From assembly GCA_030248065.1 (NCBI GenBank), contig JASAMV010002878.1, forward strand, positions 20,625 through 84,624: DNA of 64,000 nucleotides. The letters run 5' to 3'. Within the stretch, counting starts at the first letter, position 1. Every line of letters starts with the position of its first letter. A model generated the notes under the pieces. The model was given only the letters and a program-made list of their open reading frames with translations. It did no database searches and was not told the origin of the DNA. The stretch is from Rhynchonema sp. JSB1_4. Lineage: Eukaryota > Nematoda > Chromadorea > Monhysterida > Xyalidae. Made by a program: the position numbers and the translations under genes. Shown here piece by piece: positions 23,070-38,000 of this stretch.

Positions 23070-26000
23070 ATGGATAACAAAACAAAAATGGTGAATCAAG
23101 AGCCGAGTAAGCCGAGTGGTGAACGAGGCTGCACTAAACGGTATGCACCGGGACTGGAAGCTGCCAATAAGGAGCTCGAAGAAGGTTGGCTGCTTATACT
23201 GTATATTTTACTAATTCCGCTGTAACTTTCAGATTTTATAGGTACCCTCAACAATTTTATCCACGTAAAGCTTAAATCATGCTTATCAACAGCATTATGA
23301 TTGCTTGTCCAGTCACAAGGGACCAATCAGTCTTGTGCGAGCACAATCATTGCACGTTTTTGCACCGGGGTCATGACTGCAAGCTGCGTTTGACAAACAT
23401 GCTGACACTTGTACGTGTGCCATATCTGTGCAAACAGCGCTTGGGGATATTTAGCGTGCGCGGCACATATTATCGATAGACATTGCAATTGTGTGTTATA
23501 GCCGCCGGAAATATGTCATCTATACCTTTCTGTTTCAGGCAAATATGGGGTTTCGCGCCATCTTTGGGCCCAGTAATAATGAACCAGAAAATTATTTCGA
23601 AACCGCCACACGTTTGTTTGTTTGACCAAAACGGAACGAAAACAAACTGTGTCCCGCTCGCGCTAATTTTGTGTTTTGAGCACATGAGAGGTCCAGTGAC
23701 AATTTGGTTTGGGTCACTTCTCAAGTGAGCGAATTGTTGGATTCCTCTGACTCTGGTAAGCATCACTTTGGTTAGTGATGGTGCCCAACAAGCCAATGAA
23801 ACATTCTTTATCGTATATCGTCAGCAAGTGAGTGACGTGTGGGGCCGGCCACTTGAGAAATATTGCTGCATATTAGCCGTCGGCAAATGATAAATTTTTG
23901 TTTTGTCAGGTTGTAATCGAGTGTCATTTAGCCGTTGTGTGTGGTGTGTTTCTTGATGGTCAATGTTGTCCCTCTGATGTCTGTTTCTACAACAATTTTC
24001 TGCCATAAACACTTGTGCCCGCGTAACCACAAGTTCAACAGCTAACACTCAGCTCCAATCCAAAGGAATGTATGGCACTTGAGGTAGTACAAGTGAAGTG
24101 CCTGGAAACAGCAGAGTCACAAAATCACACTTTGATTTTTATTGTTGGTTGGGCGAATCCATAAAGCCGCAAAGTCCACCGCATTTTTTCGCTAATATCA
24201 TTCACCAGCCGCACTTTCGGTGAAAACTCGAAAAATGCTTCACATGCACTTTCGGTGAAAACTCGAAAAATGCTTCACATGCACTTTCGGTGAAAACTCG
24301 AAAAATGCTTCACATCTTTGGGAGCTTTTAACTATATGTATAAGGTACTTTTGTGTGCTGATTTCCATCTGTTTTCTTTCAAACAGTATCTGTCGCATGG
24401 GATTGCAATGGTGTTCGATTATTGAACTTGAAACATCAGCTTGCTTGTTAAGGTGCGGCTTGCATAGAAGGAGGTGTTGTACGGTGTCTGCTACAGTACT
24501 GTACGAATTATGTGACCCTTTTTTGCTTGCGCTCGCGAGCATTTCCCGTTGAAAGACGTGCCAAATTTTTTCTGCTCACTGCTGCTGGTAATGCACCGCG
24601 CGCGCCAACGAGCGACAACGCCGTTGGGTTTACCATCAGGCACGGCAAATCAAAATTTGAACAGTTTACGCTCATTTAGCTGACTAAACGTGACATTTAA
24701 AAAACCGGTTGGCTTCTGTTCTGATTACAGTGTCGCTGAAGATACAAGCCATAAATACCAAGCCCCGTGTAACTATGATTTGGATCGCCCTGTTTTCCTA
24801 AAAAAACCGACAACGAAGCAAAATATGCAATCAAACATTCTCGCACTCAAGCGCGAAAAAAAGGCCACATAATTCGTCCAGGCCTGTATGAGCACCAGAT
24901 ATATGCACAGTATTAGTTCGGTTTGACAAAGTCGTTAAAGGTCGCGTCAAGGCAAAGTTATTTTCGATCACTTTTATCGTCTTCGGTCCATCCGCCTTCA
25001 GTGCCGATCATTACTTTTACGAGATGCACCACTTTTGGGCTTCGAGCAAACAACCTGGCTAAGTGGCTGACGTCATCATTACCGTGTATTATACTTACCG
25101 TGGCTTTGTGACATTGGTTTGTGAGTACCGGGTGCCTATGGTAATGCAGGTGCGTTGGTATCATTGGTACCCAGATACCATTAGTCTCATTGCACGCGTT
25201 TCAACGTTTCCCGCTTTCACTTTATTACCGCGAGCACGCATTTTGGTGCTTGCGTTTTTTACAACGATCTGCCCTAAACCGTAAGTGAAAGTTGAGACGT
25301 TTTTGTTGAAAAGCCTGTTGTTTTTCTGTATTGTCGAAAAAAACGTGCACTAAACAGGATTATTGCCGCCGAAAAGTTTTTTGCTGTTACGCCCCCACTT
25401 TTCAAACTTAACAGTGGCCGATCTCAACCACAGAGATAACTGTGTGCAATGGAAAAGAACCACGAAGACTGCAAAATTAGAAAAGTAGAATCCTGAAACT
25501 GTTCTTGGTCCTTCGATATGTCTGATCATGACCAAGCTTTGGTGTAGTTTTGCTATCACGACTACTCCTTCGGCCATCTTCAGGCAGCTTTTGGCGTAAC
25601 TGTTACTCATTGCACGTCGTTCAAAGCGCCAGTGACGCTAATAAAATATTATATCGTACCAATTTTTTTAGTCAAACAGGGCTGTCCTGTTTTTATGTCC
25701 CTTGACACCAACTAACACGCTTGTTTTGCATAACAAAGCAGTTTGGCAGCGTTTTATGTCCATGTCGCGCGCGTTTGGTCGCCTTGATAAAAAGTGAGAC
25801 CGTCTTGGAGGTACATTTTATGCACCGAATGACCGCTTAGTGTCAGATCGTTCACAATAAACGATTACGTTTTCACCTCACTAATTTTATTGCGAGCTTC
25901 GTCACTCGCGCTTGCGACGTCCTGCTTTTGTCACATTTTTGGTCATTTTGCCGCTTGCCATCTGCACCCGCCTGGGATATAACTAAAAAAGCCAAGATTA

Positions 26001-29000
26001 TCGTTAGAATTATGTATTATTGGAATGTTGTTCCTTTGACTGGTTACCAGAAAATCGATGTACCGTACATCGCTGCTCAAGACTCGCAGCATCAATTGTA
26101 CCCATCAATGCGATGCCCCTTTCCGTCGGTGTAACAATAAAGCGAGGGGTGGGAGCGATGTTTAGTGCCGCAAAACCAAGAAGTTCGAAAATACATATAC
26201 TAAGAGGGGCTTACTCGAAAACAGATGAAAAATCTGTCTTTCGTTTCAACATTTTCCCCAAATAAATCCTTCGGGTCCCAATTTGCTAAAGCCCGGTACC
26301 AACTCCGGTGTACTCTCTCAATCATGTTGCAGCCATCCGCGGTCTGAACACATTGGAGTCGGAAATCCACACATTTTGCGAGTCGGACACTTGGACCGAA
26401 TCGGTCCATCGATCACAACGAAGGTCAAGCACGGACTCGACGCAATCACAACCACAACACTTGAAAGAATACGACCACACAACCGCCAAAGTGTTGGAAG
26501 AGGGTGTGAACCTGATCAAGACGCTCGTCAAACATACCAATCAACAATGCACGGATATGGTTTGTTAATTCGAGTTTTTTATTTCAAAGACTTGCTGAGG
26601 TCAGATTTCTCTTCATGGCGTCTTGTGGTTGACGTAACATACTCCATTCCCACCAATACCGTTGCTCTCAATTTCCAATTCAGTTCAGGACCTATATACC
26701 AAATTTTCCTCAGCTTCTAACCATGCCCTTGTCCAGAATACAAACTCCTTCGTTATCAAAGCTGATGTCACTCCATGCCAAACTCAGTGGCTTGGACGAT
26801 TTTGATGGCTTTGTTTACTCGTGTTTGCTGGCTGGTATATTGAGTTGTATAAATTCACTGTTATGACCCCTGGTTATGACCGCCTATTCCGCTGAGTTTC
26901 TGACCGGCTCTCCTCACAGGGGCATCAGGTAGGTTCATTTGTCAAGTCAGGACAAGTCGAGGTCCGTTGTGTGGTTATATATACTGTACTTACCAACGGC
27001 GTTTGCCCATAAAACACCCGCAGTAATGTGCGGCCGATCTCTGAAAAACAAGTTGATGAAAGACTCATTCAAACAAACAGAATCGTTTGATTTACGCCGT
27101 GTATTGTTTCACTGGACGGACCTTGCCACTGCTCGGGTACTGCGAAACTCGTGCTTTGCCATTTGGTAAAGTCGGTGCTCAAAAACTTTGCCTTCCACCC
27201 GGCAGCCGAAAGGTTGCAGTCATTTTTTCCAACTCCAACCGTCTAATTGCGCTCATCTGTCAAATTGCACCGTGCCAAGAAATAGGCAGGAAGCCGAATT
27301 TTGTCATTCGGGGTGTCACGAAACTTGTTTGCACGTGCAACATGGTGGCATGATTTGCATTTCTACGTACTATTTTGCAGTACTTTACCCGAAACACTAG
27401 CTCGCTTTTCTTCAAGTGCGTTTGTCACACCGTTCTTCTGGTCGGTAAGATTTTATGAACGTTTTCAGCCGCCCTCCAGCGCCCGCATATTCAACTTTAA
27501 GCTAACGGACATTTTTTCACTTTTGTATTTATTTTCTCAGAATTGTTTCTTTGAGCACTCACGGGCCACTTTCTTTTGTGATCCATCGCACTGTCACCTA
27601 TATATTTTTAAGCACATACGCCACACCAGCCCCAACTCCATGAAATCCTTTGAAAAGTTCCTCTGCTAAAGATTTCTTGATTCATGCTAGGCTAGGTGGC
27701 ATCGTGTTGCAAGTTGCACGTTACATAGCGGGAAGTAGCGTTCCTTTCTCAATTTTTGCGACTTCGTTTTCGGAAAACTTGCTGCATTTTCTGACTCCAG
27801 CGCTTCTCAGTACCGCCAAAGTTATGTATGTTGTTTCTGTCCATGATTGGTTTTTCGACTGGCCATCAGGTTCTGCGGTGTAATTTGAGGCGGAATTTAA
27901 AATAAATAAGTTGCAGCAGAGAATTATTGGAATCAAGTTTGTAATGATTTGGAAACAGCAGACAAGCACAGCACGCCACAGCATGTGGGACCTCATTAAG
28001 GTATTGCGCCCGACCTGAACTACATGTGTACATTCGCTTCAACGGTGCGATCTTTTGAAGTGCCTCGCAATGCACACATTGATACAGGTTGAAAGCAGTT
28101 CACTGCAACAAAAAGTTGCAAAGCGCGCACAAATGTTGCTGCCCCAAGGTTGAGGACTATGCACCCAAATCAATCCGTAAACATTCCAATTTACACCTTT
28201 TGCTCACTAAATTGTTCCAAGAAGTCGGAGGTATAGGGTAGCAGCTGTTGCAGTCAACCAATTTTGATGTCGGCATTTAGTCCCTTTATGTAACATCACT
28301 GCCTCAATGGCAGCACCAGATAAACAATCTGCTGGTACCGTTTCTGTCACATTGGATATACGCTTGTTTCGGACTCGGTGCTATTTTTGATCAGTTTCAG
28401 CAGGTTTTTGGCTCCTTGGATACTTTATTTGCGGAGTTTTCAATCAAGAAAGTGACATTTGAGTGTCTCACTGATTTTGGTTTGTCATCGTCGACCCTTG
28501 ATCTCGATGTGTGAAATCAGGTGTACAAGTCGGGTTTCAAGATATTGTAGCTTCAACTACATATGTATGTATAAGCAAAATGGCCGGTTTAGCTATGTAT
28601 GTATGTACTGTAACCGCACCGAGCAAGACCCACTACGTCGTATAACCCAAATGTTGACGGACGCTAATTTACAACAGCGAGATTGGATCGCGGCTGGTTG
28701 AACCCCTGCCTGACTGGTGGCAGCCAGCTTGCTGGCCTTGCATTGGACTTGCTTCAAGATGTGGTGCAGAGTCCGATGTGTGTTTGATTGTACAATATAT
28801 GTTTTGTAATTCAATACATTGTCTTCGATCCACAATACTGCATCGCGGGTCTGCGGCTTCCTGACCAACACGTTCTTGGGGTTCACTGGTCAAAGTATAG
28901 TCCAGCCACGAACTCATGAGACGATTTTTTTTTTGAAATTGGCTTGTGCGGATCCAACAATGTTCCGGTTCCACGTATTTCGGAAATGACAGAAAGAGAA

Positions 29001-32000
29001 ACGCACGTATTTTTTAAAAACACGCGCTCCACTCGGTGCGTAAATTCCCTTTTGACTCCCAAAACATTTGTGTGCTGAACAACGCTGCTGTTCGCGTAAG
29101 CACGCAACAAATTGAGGTCAGCCAGCTGGAACTTGTCATCATCTCCCTCAGCCAATCTCTTTCTTTTTTTTAAAACCCTGATTACAAAAAAAACCCTCAA
29201 CAGCCATAAAGATGACCCGCTTCTTTGTGTGTAGGCGTAGTGACTTGAAGCTCTCTGATCATCTTTGGCTGAGTAACGCAAAAACGTGGGAAACAGTACG
29301 GCACATTAGCCCTCGGTCGAGCTTAGGTTGTCTGTTTGGCTGAAAGTTTGTTAATTTGCCTCATAAAAATTCCTAAATTGTTTTCTTCACGCACTCTGAT
29401 CGATGAAAGGACAACGCAGCGTCAAACAAAATTAAAGTACTCTGCTTTTTAGTTTCTTTTCACAAACTTTGAGGACCAGCTTGTTGCTGGCAAACTGCCT
29501 ATACTTTGTTTGACATATTTATGGCCTGCGCGCGTGTTTTCGTAAGTTTTGCGACAACAGCAGTTGTAGAGTCGTAAATTTGTTACACCAGAACAAAATG
29601 ATAGAAGCGTAACTCCAATAAAACAAACAAAATATGCGCAGAAAATAAAGAAAATTTATTAGCAAGTTTTTGTTGCGGAGCGCAATGTTTGTGTCTAACC
29701 TTTATGTTTTGCCCGCAACTCAATTATGTATGTATGCGCTGTGTTCTTGATTGCCCTGTCAAAAAAACATGAACTTTCCAGTTTCCTAACTCTCGTCAAG
29801 CAACATGTTTGTGAACTATAAATGAGTTTCAGTTTAGTCTGCTCTGCATTCACGCTCTGAGTCTGTCCGGTTTTGACTATAAAAATTCTCTTCAAAGCAG
29901 CGATAGAAAAAAGTTGCATCCGTGCTATCGTTCATATGCATATGTGGACCCAGGCCCACTGACAGTGATCGTGATAAAACCATTGACTTTTGAGTGGCAT
30001 ACAGTCAGGTGTGTTCCTTTGTGGTGCTGGAGCCGACCATTAAAAGGACCCCAGCCGACTTCCCGCCAAAACTTTGGGTTGTTGGATTTGAAGGAATGAT
30101 GCCGCGATTAGTTTTCATCCCTAAATTAATAATTACAATCACCCAAACCCGTCTGCTATTGTCATCCAGCAGATGCTTATCTCGTTTCGCTGGATTATCT
30201 CTCAAAATCTGCGTCTGATTTCGGCATGAGATACATCGTGTCTTGTCTTGGGCCCTGTCAGACCGCGGCCATCTTTACCAAATGCTCCGCCTCATTCACA
30301 ATGTCCTAAATCTTATTATTGGCTGCTAATAGAATTTGCGACAATCTGTAGGAAATTGCGACAAAAACGGAATTGTGGTGGTGCGATTGTTGTTGTGAAT
30401 TTTACTGGTGCGTTTCTTGCTGAAATGTGTTGAAGTTTGGAAAACATGATACATCGCTCGCTTTCAGAATGTTAATTTTTTGTCACAAAAGTCTCAGAAG
30501 ACTGTGCCATATCTGTCCTGTATTGGTCGAACACCCAATTAGCACCAAGACCGGCCTTGGTTGGTTGGTGCTCTGCTTCGTTTTAGGCTTCTGGTAGCAA
30601 AACTGCTCGTGCTAAGAAAGCAGAAAATTGGTTTGCTGGTCATCTCAGCTGTGTTGTTTATTGAGTATAGGACTAAAGTCAATGAATTTATTTGCATTTG
30701 TGCCAGTTGCAGTACCCAACATTTGGGCTTGACATCTGGTGCATGTCGTAACCAATTAGCTTATGTGTGGCTGAGCTGCAGGAAGCGGTTTTTGGGCACA
30801 GACACTCTGTTACTACATATAGATGGTCATGTCTCAGTAAATGCGACAAATTGACCTGTCTGTGTCGCTGACTCGTAATTTTCTTCTTCTTGTTGGTGAC
30901 GACATAAGCCAACAAAGCGCAAATTTTCTTGGTTGCGGTTTCCGTTTTTGCTGGCAGGACAAATTGGGACTGGATTTTTTCTCCTAACCGTTAGTTCGAT
31001 GATCATGTTACAATTGTAGTACAGCACGTTAGATTTCAGAAAACAGTTTGTTGTATTTTCCGTTCCACATATGTACACTGCTTTATTTCGACTTGCACTG
31101 CCCTTATCATGTGCCCCAGACAAGCGCACCGAGTCAATTAGCTGAAGCGTGTGGTTCCCTCGTTTTCGATTTATTCATCAATTTCAAGTCATTTCAATTT
31201 CTTATAGTCGCTAAATTTCACTTCAGCGCGAGCACACTCGCAATTTTCGCATCTAAATTCAATCAGCAGGCAATTCATCCGTTTGGAAGTGTTCCTTTTT
31301 CGCTGGGCATGTTTCCATTTGGCATGGTTGACAGTTTCTGTGGTACATTTCGGCCTCATGCATTTGCTTACCCAATAACTTCCTGACAAATTCAACAAAC
31401 AGCAGTTTCCGACCAGGTTTCTGGCGCACGGTAAGTTCTAATTTGGTTCCAAATGAGTGCCGGTCTTTCACCAGTGCTGATTTCCCTGGGGTCAATTATG
31501 CACTTGTTGTGCGCTGCAATGGGCGCTTGTTTGGTTTTTTTGCCAACAGAAAGAAAGAAAAACAGCGAAACATTTCCATTTATTTTCCACACCAGCCCCA
31601 TCATGATTGCAATGTTTTTCAATTGCACATGACGTGCTTTCTCAAGTTGTATTATTGGCTCTCACGGTTTTACTCAGTCATGTATCCTGTTTGCAAAAGT
31701 AGTTGACTGTTTCTGAGACATTATGACAGTGGTTTTCTGAATATTGTGAGGCTCAGATAAAAACTGTTCCGTGCCCAAGTTTCCAATGTTGACTTGACTC
31801 TCCATAGCAATTGTCCCAACAAAACTAAAACAAGGCAGTCTGATTCACAAAAGTTTTAGGCACACAGCTGTGACAAACAATTGGGTCCCAGAAGTTGTTT
31901 GACACTAGATTGTCTTAGACCCCGGAAAGCGGGTCAGAAACAACAAACATAAGCGAATAGTCACCGCAGTCAATTGTTTATTTTCCAATATCCTTCCACT

Positions 32001-35000
32001 GACCCTTGCTACAACAATAAACGTCCCCGTTTCCGCACGAGTGACTTCAACAAACAACGATATTTGACTGCGGGCGTTCGCGCAAAAAAATACACGCAGG
32101 ATCTGACTCTTGACTGACCCTTTGTGCAGATCTGTTTTTCTGACTTTGTGATTATATTCTTGCATTGTAGAACAATTTGCTCATTTGCGACATTTTGTGT
32201 AATCTTGATTTTAGTAATCTTGACTTTGTTTTTTCCGAACTTGTAACTTGCAAAACCCCCATATATAGTTCGGCACTTTCCAACTATGTAATGTTGCTAC
32301 ATTTTCATGATGCCGGATCGCCGCACCCTGAAGCAGTAGTAGTTTGCTATTTCCCTAGTTTATTTCTGGTCCATCAATAAATTAAGATGTCTTCAAACGT
32401 AACCGAGTTCCATTAATAGGAGATAACATGTTTTCCACGGAATCCATTAAAATTGATTTTCCTATATGCCCAGACGGTGCCATCTGGACGATTGTACTTC
32501 CATGTTTTTATGCGCGGTTGTTTTCCAAATTCAATTACGGCCAGAACATCTAAATACAAGGTTTTGAATAAAACAAATAAATGCCAAGTTTCTTAACGTT
32601 TTCGCAGTTTCCGCAGATGTTTGATCATAGGAACATTTTGAGAAAATCTGAATAAATTCCCTGATGTTTCAAGGTGGACGCGAATCGTTCGCTGGCATCG
32701 CGACTTGACACGCAACTGGACCAATGTCAATTCGATATGGAGAATCTGCGCAAGGAACTGGATTTTGCCCAACGTTGCGTTAGTGACATCGAGGAGAATA
32801 TGGTTGTCCACGGCAGTGCCACTGAATGCGATCAGGACATGGGTACTGTAGGTCGGTGATGTTTCATGTGCCAATATTCTTCGTGCTTCGGTGTTTTTCT
32901 TGAGGCATGTGAATTAGCGGGTTTGGAACGTCGTATACTCATTAGGTATAGCTCTACGCTTCTGCGTAATTCATTCCGTCGATCTTCCCACCCTATAACC
33001 CATCTTTTTGAATCTGAATGAGTGGAAAAGTAGGTAGCGGGATCTCCGCCAGTCTGGAGCCAGCAGAGAGCACGGGGTTTCACATGATTGTGTTCTGTTC
33101 CATACCAAAAACACACACTCAACATTATTGAACCAAATTTTCTTGCTGAAAACGCAGTAGTAGTGTGCTCATAAAAATACGCCACGTTTCAGTCATTCAT
33201 TTTATGCGATTTTCAAATCAATTCTTATGCTATTGCATGTCCGTTTTTCCTTAATCCAGCCAAGGTCAGTTCTGACTTTGCTTCACATGCACCGACCTTC
33301 CAAGCGCAATACGTGCACCGGTGTTGGTGCCATAATGCTTGAGTTGTCGGGTCCCGTTTCTAAACTGTGCCATAAAAATCGATAGTCTTTTGATCGGTAC
33401 CCACTCAAGCCATGTTTAGCATTGCGGCGGCGCTGACATGTCTTTCATCAAATTCACAAATTATGATTCAAAGTGAAGGATTATGGCAGATACGGAGAGA
33501 AAATATCTCATTCGTTCCTTGCGACAGATTCGCGATTGAGCGATGAGCGCTGCTGAGATTTGGAATCGAGCAAACCCAGATTTTTTCGGAATCGGAACAA
33601 TTACTGATTTTGTCGAATGATCTGTGGTCTTCCGCTGTTTATCATAATCTCCAAATCTGCCTTCTTTTGAAGTAACGGTCTACCTAATTTTGGAATCATT
33701 TGGGTCAAAGTACAATAAATTCGCTGTTTTTATTTTTACTGATTTGAAACTTCCTGATAGACTCTGTTTGACTTTTTTCAGTTTTATTGTCTACTCGGTT
33801 GGGTGGTGCATTTCCAACACCGTTAAGCAAATTAGACAACTTTACAATCTCATTCCATTGATTACCTGATAAAAACAAACACAAATAATTGTGTTTTATC
33901 CCAAATTAGGAACAAATTGAACGCCAACGATGCCATTCCGTTGGTTTGTAGTCTGTCCTTCAATTGGGTGAATGCACGCCAGCTGCACTGCCCATCCATC
34001 AATGATGTTGCCTGTTCTTCAAGGTGACGTGATGTGTGTTCAGTCAGTGCATCATCACTGTTGGGGTCCCAGTTCTAAAAATAGGATCAAATGTACCGCA
34101 CCTAAGATTATCTACTGTTGACGGTGGGATCTGATTATTTATACTTATTGCATTGCGGCGCGCGCGTTTATGAGTCAGATTTGTTACCAATAACGTAAGT
34201 GAGACATCATCTCGTGTCACCACGTCCGCGCATTACATACCATAACACCATAAATACAGAGGCCATCAAACTTGTGCACACACGTATAAGGGGCAAAAAT
34301 TTTGTCAAGTACTATCAGAGTTTTGTGCGGTAATCTTCACATAGTACCCAATGACTGTGATTTTTTAAACCAAACAAACACGTGCGAAAATTATACTGTC
34401 GCAGCGCTACCTGTTTGTCACCAAAAATGCGGTAATGACGCATAACACCTAGTGGAATGGATGTCTCAATATTGTGTGTCTGTGCCTTTAATACTGACTC
34501 ACCGTTATGTACCCAGAATTTATCAGTCCCATTTTGGTTTTGTGTCACACACGATTTTTGTCACCTCGATGCGTCCATTTCTCACGCACCTGTGTTTGTT
34601 TGTCGGTCCAAGTGTGTGAAACATTTGAGTTTGAGTTTTTTTATTTGCCATTTGATATTAAGAGTTTAGAACTGTCACCTCTTTCATTTTAGCTTTTTTA
34701 TTATGGCTGAACGGTGCTTTGCCAGAACATCTCGCACATCATTTTTGGTCACCCCATTTTCTCCCACGCCTCCCGCTTCCGACACATGATCACAACAAGC
34801 CTTTTCACTGGTGACAGAAAAACAGTGTTGCTTGTATGTCTCCATTTTGGGCTAGCAAGCATAGTTGCAGTGTCCCGTTTATATTATTACTCAGCGAACA
34901 TTGGTAAAAAACAGAGATAAGTTCGACATCAGCGTTTTAGCAACGTCCTTTTTTCTCAAGCGAGCGCCCACGCGCGCCTGTCTTGCTGCTCTTGTTCTTT

Positions 35001-38000
35001 CTGCTCTTTTTCTTTCCAAAATGACTAAGCAGCTTGGTTCAGCTTCGCCTTTGTCGTGACAACAGAGCGTTGTTATTTTCGAATGATCGATGCTCTGTTT
35101 GTTGTTCGTGTGGGAAAATTTTCTTTCGCCGGCCGTTTTTTCATTTTTCTTCCAATGCACGAGCATTTACGACCATTTTTTCTCTTTTCTTATCTTTACG
35201 CCTTTCGCGCTTGAAATCCCACGGCTTTACCTAATCGGTCAATGTGTTATCTCTAGTGCGAACATAATATTGCCTGAACTTAACACTTTGTGCACAACAT
35301 CTGTTCAGCACATTTATCCCCCGCTGCGGGATCGCGAGAGCAATAAACTTGCTCAAAGTATCTCATTGGACGCGCAGGCGCAGATTTTGTCGTTCTATGC
35401 TGTCCGCAATTTACGATGAATTTCCTTTGTTTTTTATCTGTAGTTTCTTCGCGCGGACTACTCCGCATGCGCGCACTTTTGATGTTCTGTTTTGTTTATC
35501 CAAGGCTATTCTGTGTGTTTTATTGGACGTTTTAGTGGTGATATCTATATAACCTTATCTGTCGGTACGGCAATTTCGCCGCCGCGAAACACTGCATAGA
35601 TAAATGTCACCACAGCAGCAGTTTATCTGTATGAATATGTATCTGAAATAAATATTGAACGTAGGTATATTGATAAAGTTCAACGCAGTCACAACCTATG
35701 TACATATCTAGGCCAATGTTTACGCTTTTTTGCTCACGGCTGTCTGTCGCAGCACACGCTGGAAAATGCGAAAACTGCGAAGTTATATTGGGCAACTGAA
35801 GAAAATTAGTCCAGATCTAACAAAAACATGCCAACGTGCCCCAACAATCAGCATGTAAAATTGGCCGCCCTTGGCGTGTGATTAGAATGTTGACAACTGA
35901 ACGTAATATAAATGGCATTATTATATAAATCGTCACCCACTGTCAATCAAAAATCTATGTTCGCATTTCATGTTGGAAAATCCTCGTGTTTCGCGCGCGT
36001 TTTACTGTGGAAATGCTATATGTTTTTCAGCATTGTGTTTTTTGGTCCCGCTTTTTCCCACTGAGTGCACGAAACGAGACAGACGGCCGTTTTTGTTTTT
36101 GGGTGACTCTTTTGTGAATCAGAAAGCAGCCATGTAAACACCTGCCACGCTCACATCAGGGTGCAAGAGTGTCATGTTTTGTATTGTTAGCCAAGAAAAC
36201 AGTTCTTTTATTACAAAATCTAGTCTACGCTCGCTCATCAAATTCATATTGTATTATCAATCTTCGATGTTCCGGATTTGCTGATCGTTCCTCTTCGCCT
36301 GAGTTGAACTGTTGCTCAAGAAAATCAACAACTATGTATGTATGTAACCTACAGTATCCATCTATAATTGCATGATGTTTCAGAGCAACGTCTCGAGTCG
36401 ACCGTCTACCATTTGCGACAGGAGAACTCAGCGTTGAGACGTCAAGTCGAGTCACTACAGCACGAACTCATGTCGGCCCGGGCAGCTAGACTCGAGGACA
36501 TAATGAATGCGAATGCACACGTCAGGACTGTCCAACATCAGATGCACCCGATTATGAACAATAATAATATTGGGGATGGACACAATCCTAACAACAGCCA
36601 GAATGGGTCGGCCAGTGATCAGAGTTCACCTGACTCAGGTGTGGCCGAGGTTGACAGGCTACATGTCGAACTGGGACAGGTCAAGGAGACGGTCAAAGGT
36701 GAGAATACCGATTGGAAACAAACGTACCAAACGTACAGTCAACCCTCTATCTTGTGAATTGATCGGGAACGTTCTGCTGTTCCGTTCACCGGGTTTCTCA
36801 GCCTCTGTTCATTGTGTAGTGTGTTAAGGAAAAGGTTAGCTTATACCGTATTGGGTATTCACTTTAGAGGACCAAACTGTCGGAATTCACCGCGTTGTCC
36901 AAGCGCGAGAATGGGAAAATCTGAAAATGTGAAACGGCTCAACCGGCCAAATTCACTATGTAGAGAGTCCACCTTGTCAGATTTGCCCAATTTTAATTTT
37001 GCAACATCAAAACAACAGTGTACCCAACTGTTTGTTCAGCGCTCAAAGTCGATCGCAAGCGCCTGAAGAACGAAAAATGCGAGTTGTTGTCACAAATGCG
37101 CGAGGTCTACAACACGTTGGATGAAAAAGAGCGTGAATTGAGGGATTTTATTCGTCAATACGAGCAGAGAATGCGGGACGGAGAGAAAGGTATGTATGGT
37201 TTGAAAGTATGTATGTATCATCTAACTACTAGACTTCAAATTTTGAATTCGCTTTGTTGTAAAATATAAAAACAGCGGGTTTGTAACGCGCATACCGTAT
37301 GAATGTATCAGCAGTTCATTCACTTGAGAGTTGCAAAAATTTTCTAAACAATTTATTTTCAGGTCTGAAACAAGTTCTGATCGAAAAAGAGCAACTCGAG
37401 AATGAAAAATGCGATCTGGACTCGGCTCTGCGACAGGCGAAAGTCGACATGCAGCAAACGCACAGACAATTGGAGACAGCGAACAGTCAGAACGACAAGT
37501 TGATGACGCAGCTCAAAGAGGTGGGTGGGTTCGGAAAAACGAATGATTGATTCTTGTTCTTTGCAATGTTTTGCTGATTCAGTGTGGTTCATCATTAGTT
37601 TACACACCACTGTGAACTGTTGTAAAGTTTTGGTTTCATGTCCAGTTTTAGCAGCTTATCTGTAAAACTTTCGAGTTCACATTCCTGCCTGTTGATCAAA
37701 GCGGTCGGTGCACCAGTCAAAACATCCGGCAGAAAATCCAAATCCCATTCCAACTGTAGTTTTTTTGATACTCTCAATCGTGTGCTTGTTTTGTGTCATT
37801 GGTGTTTTGCAAACTTTTGATTAGCAAAGTTTTTTCGAACTTTCATTTTCAGCTACAAGGCCGATTCCTGTTGTTGACCGGTCAGCCAGCCCCGCCGTCG
37901 ACTCCGCCCCCGCAACGAACGCCATCTGTTGGCTACGATTCGATGCCAATCAGTCCCAACAGTCCCGAGGATGCGCACAATCAGCCCGGGAGTGAAACAT

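Noticed and set aside
24211..24315. Three 35-bp direct repeats as a CRISPR-like array
   Set aside because: There are no spacers between units and the setting is an intron of an animal gene; it is a minisatellite.
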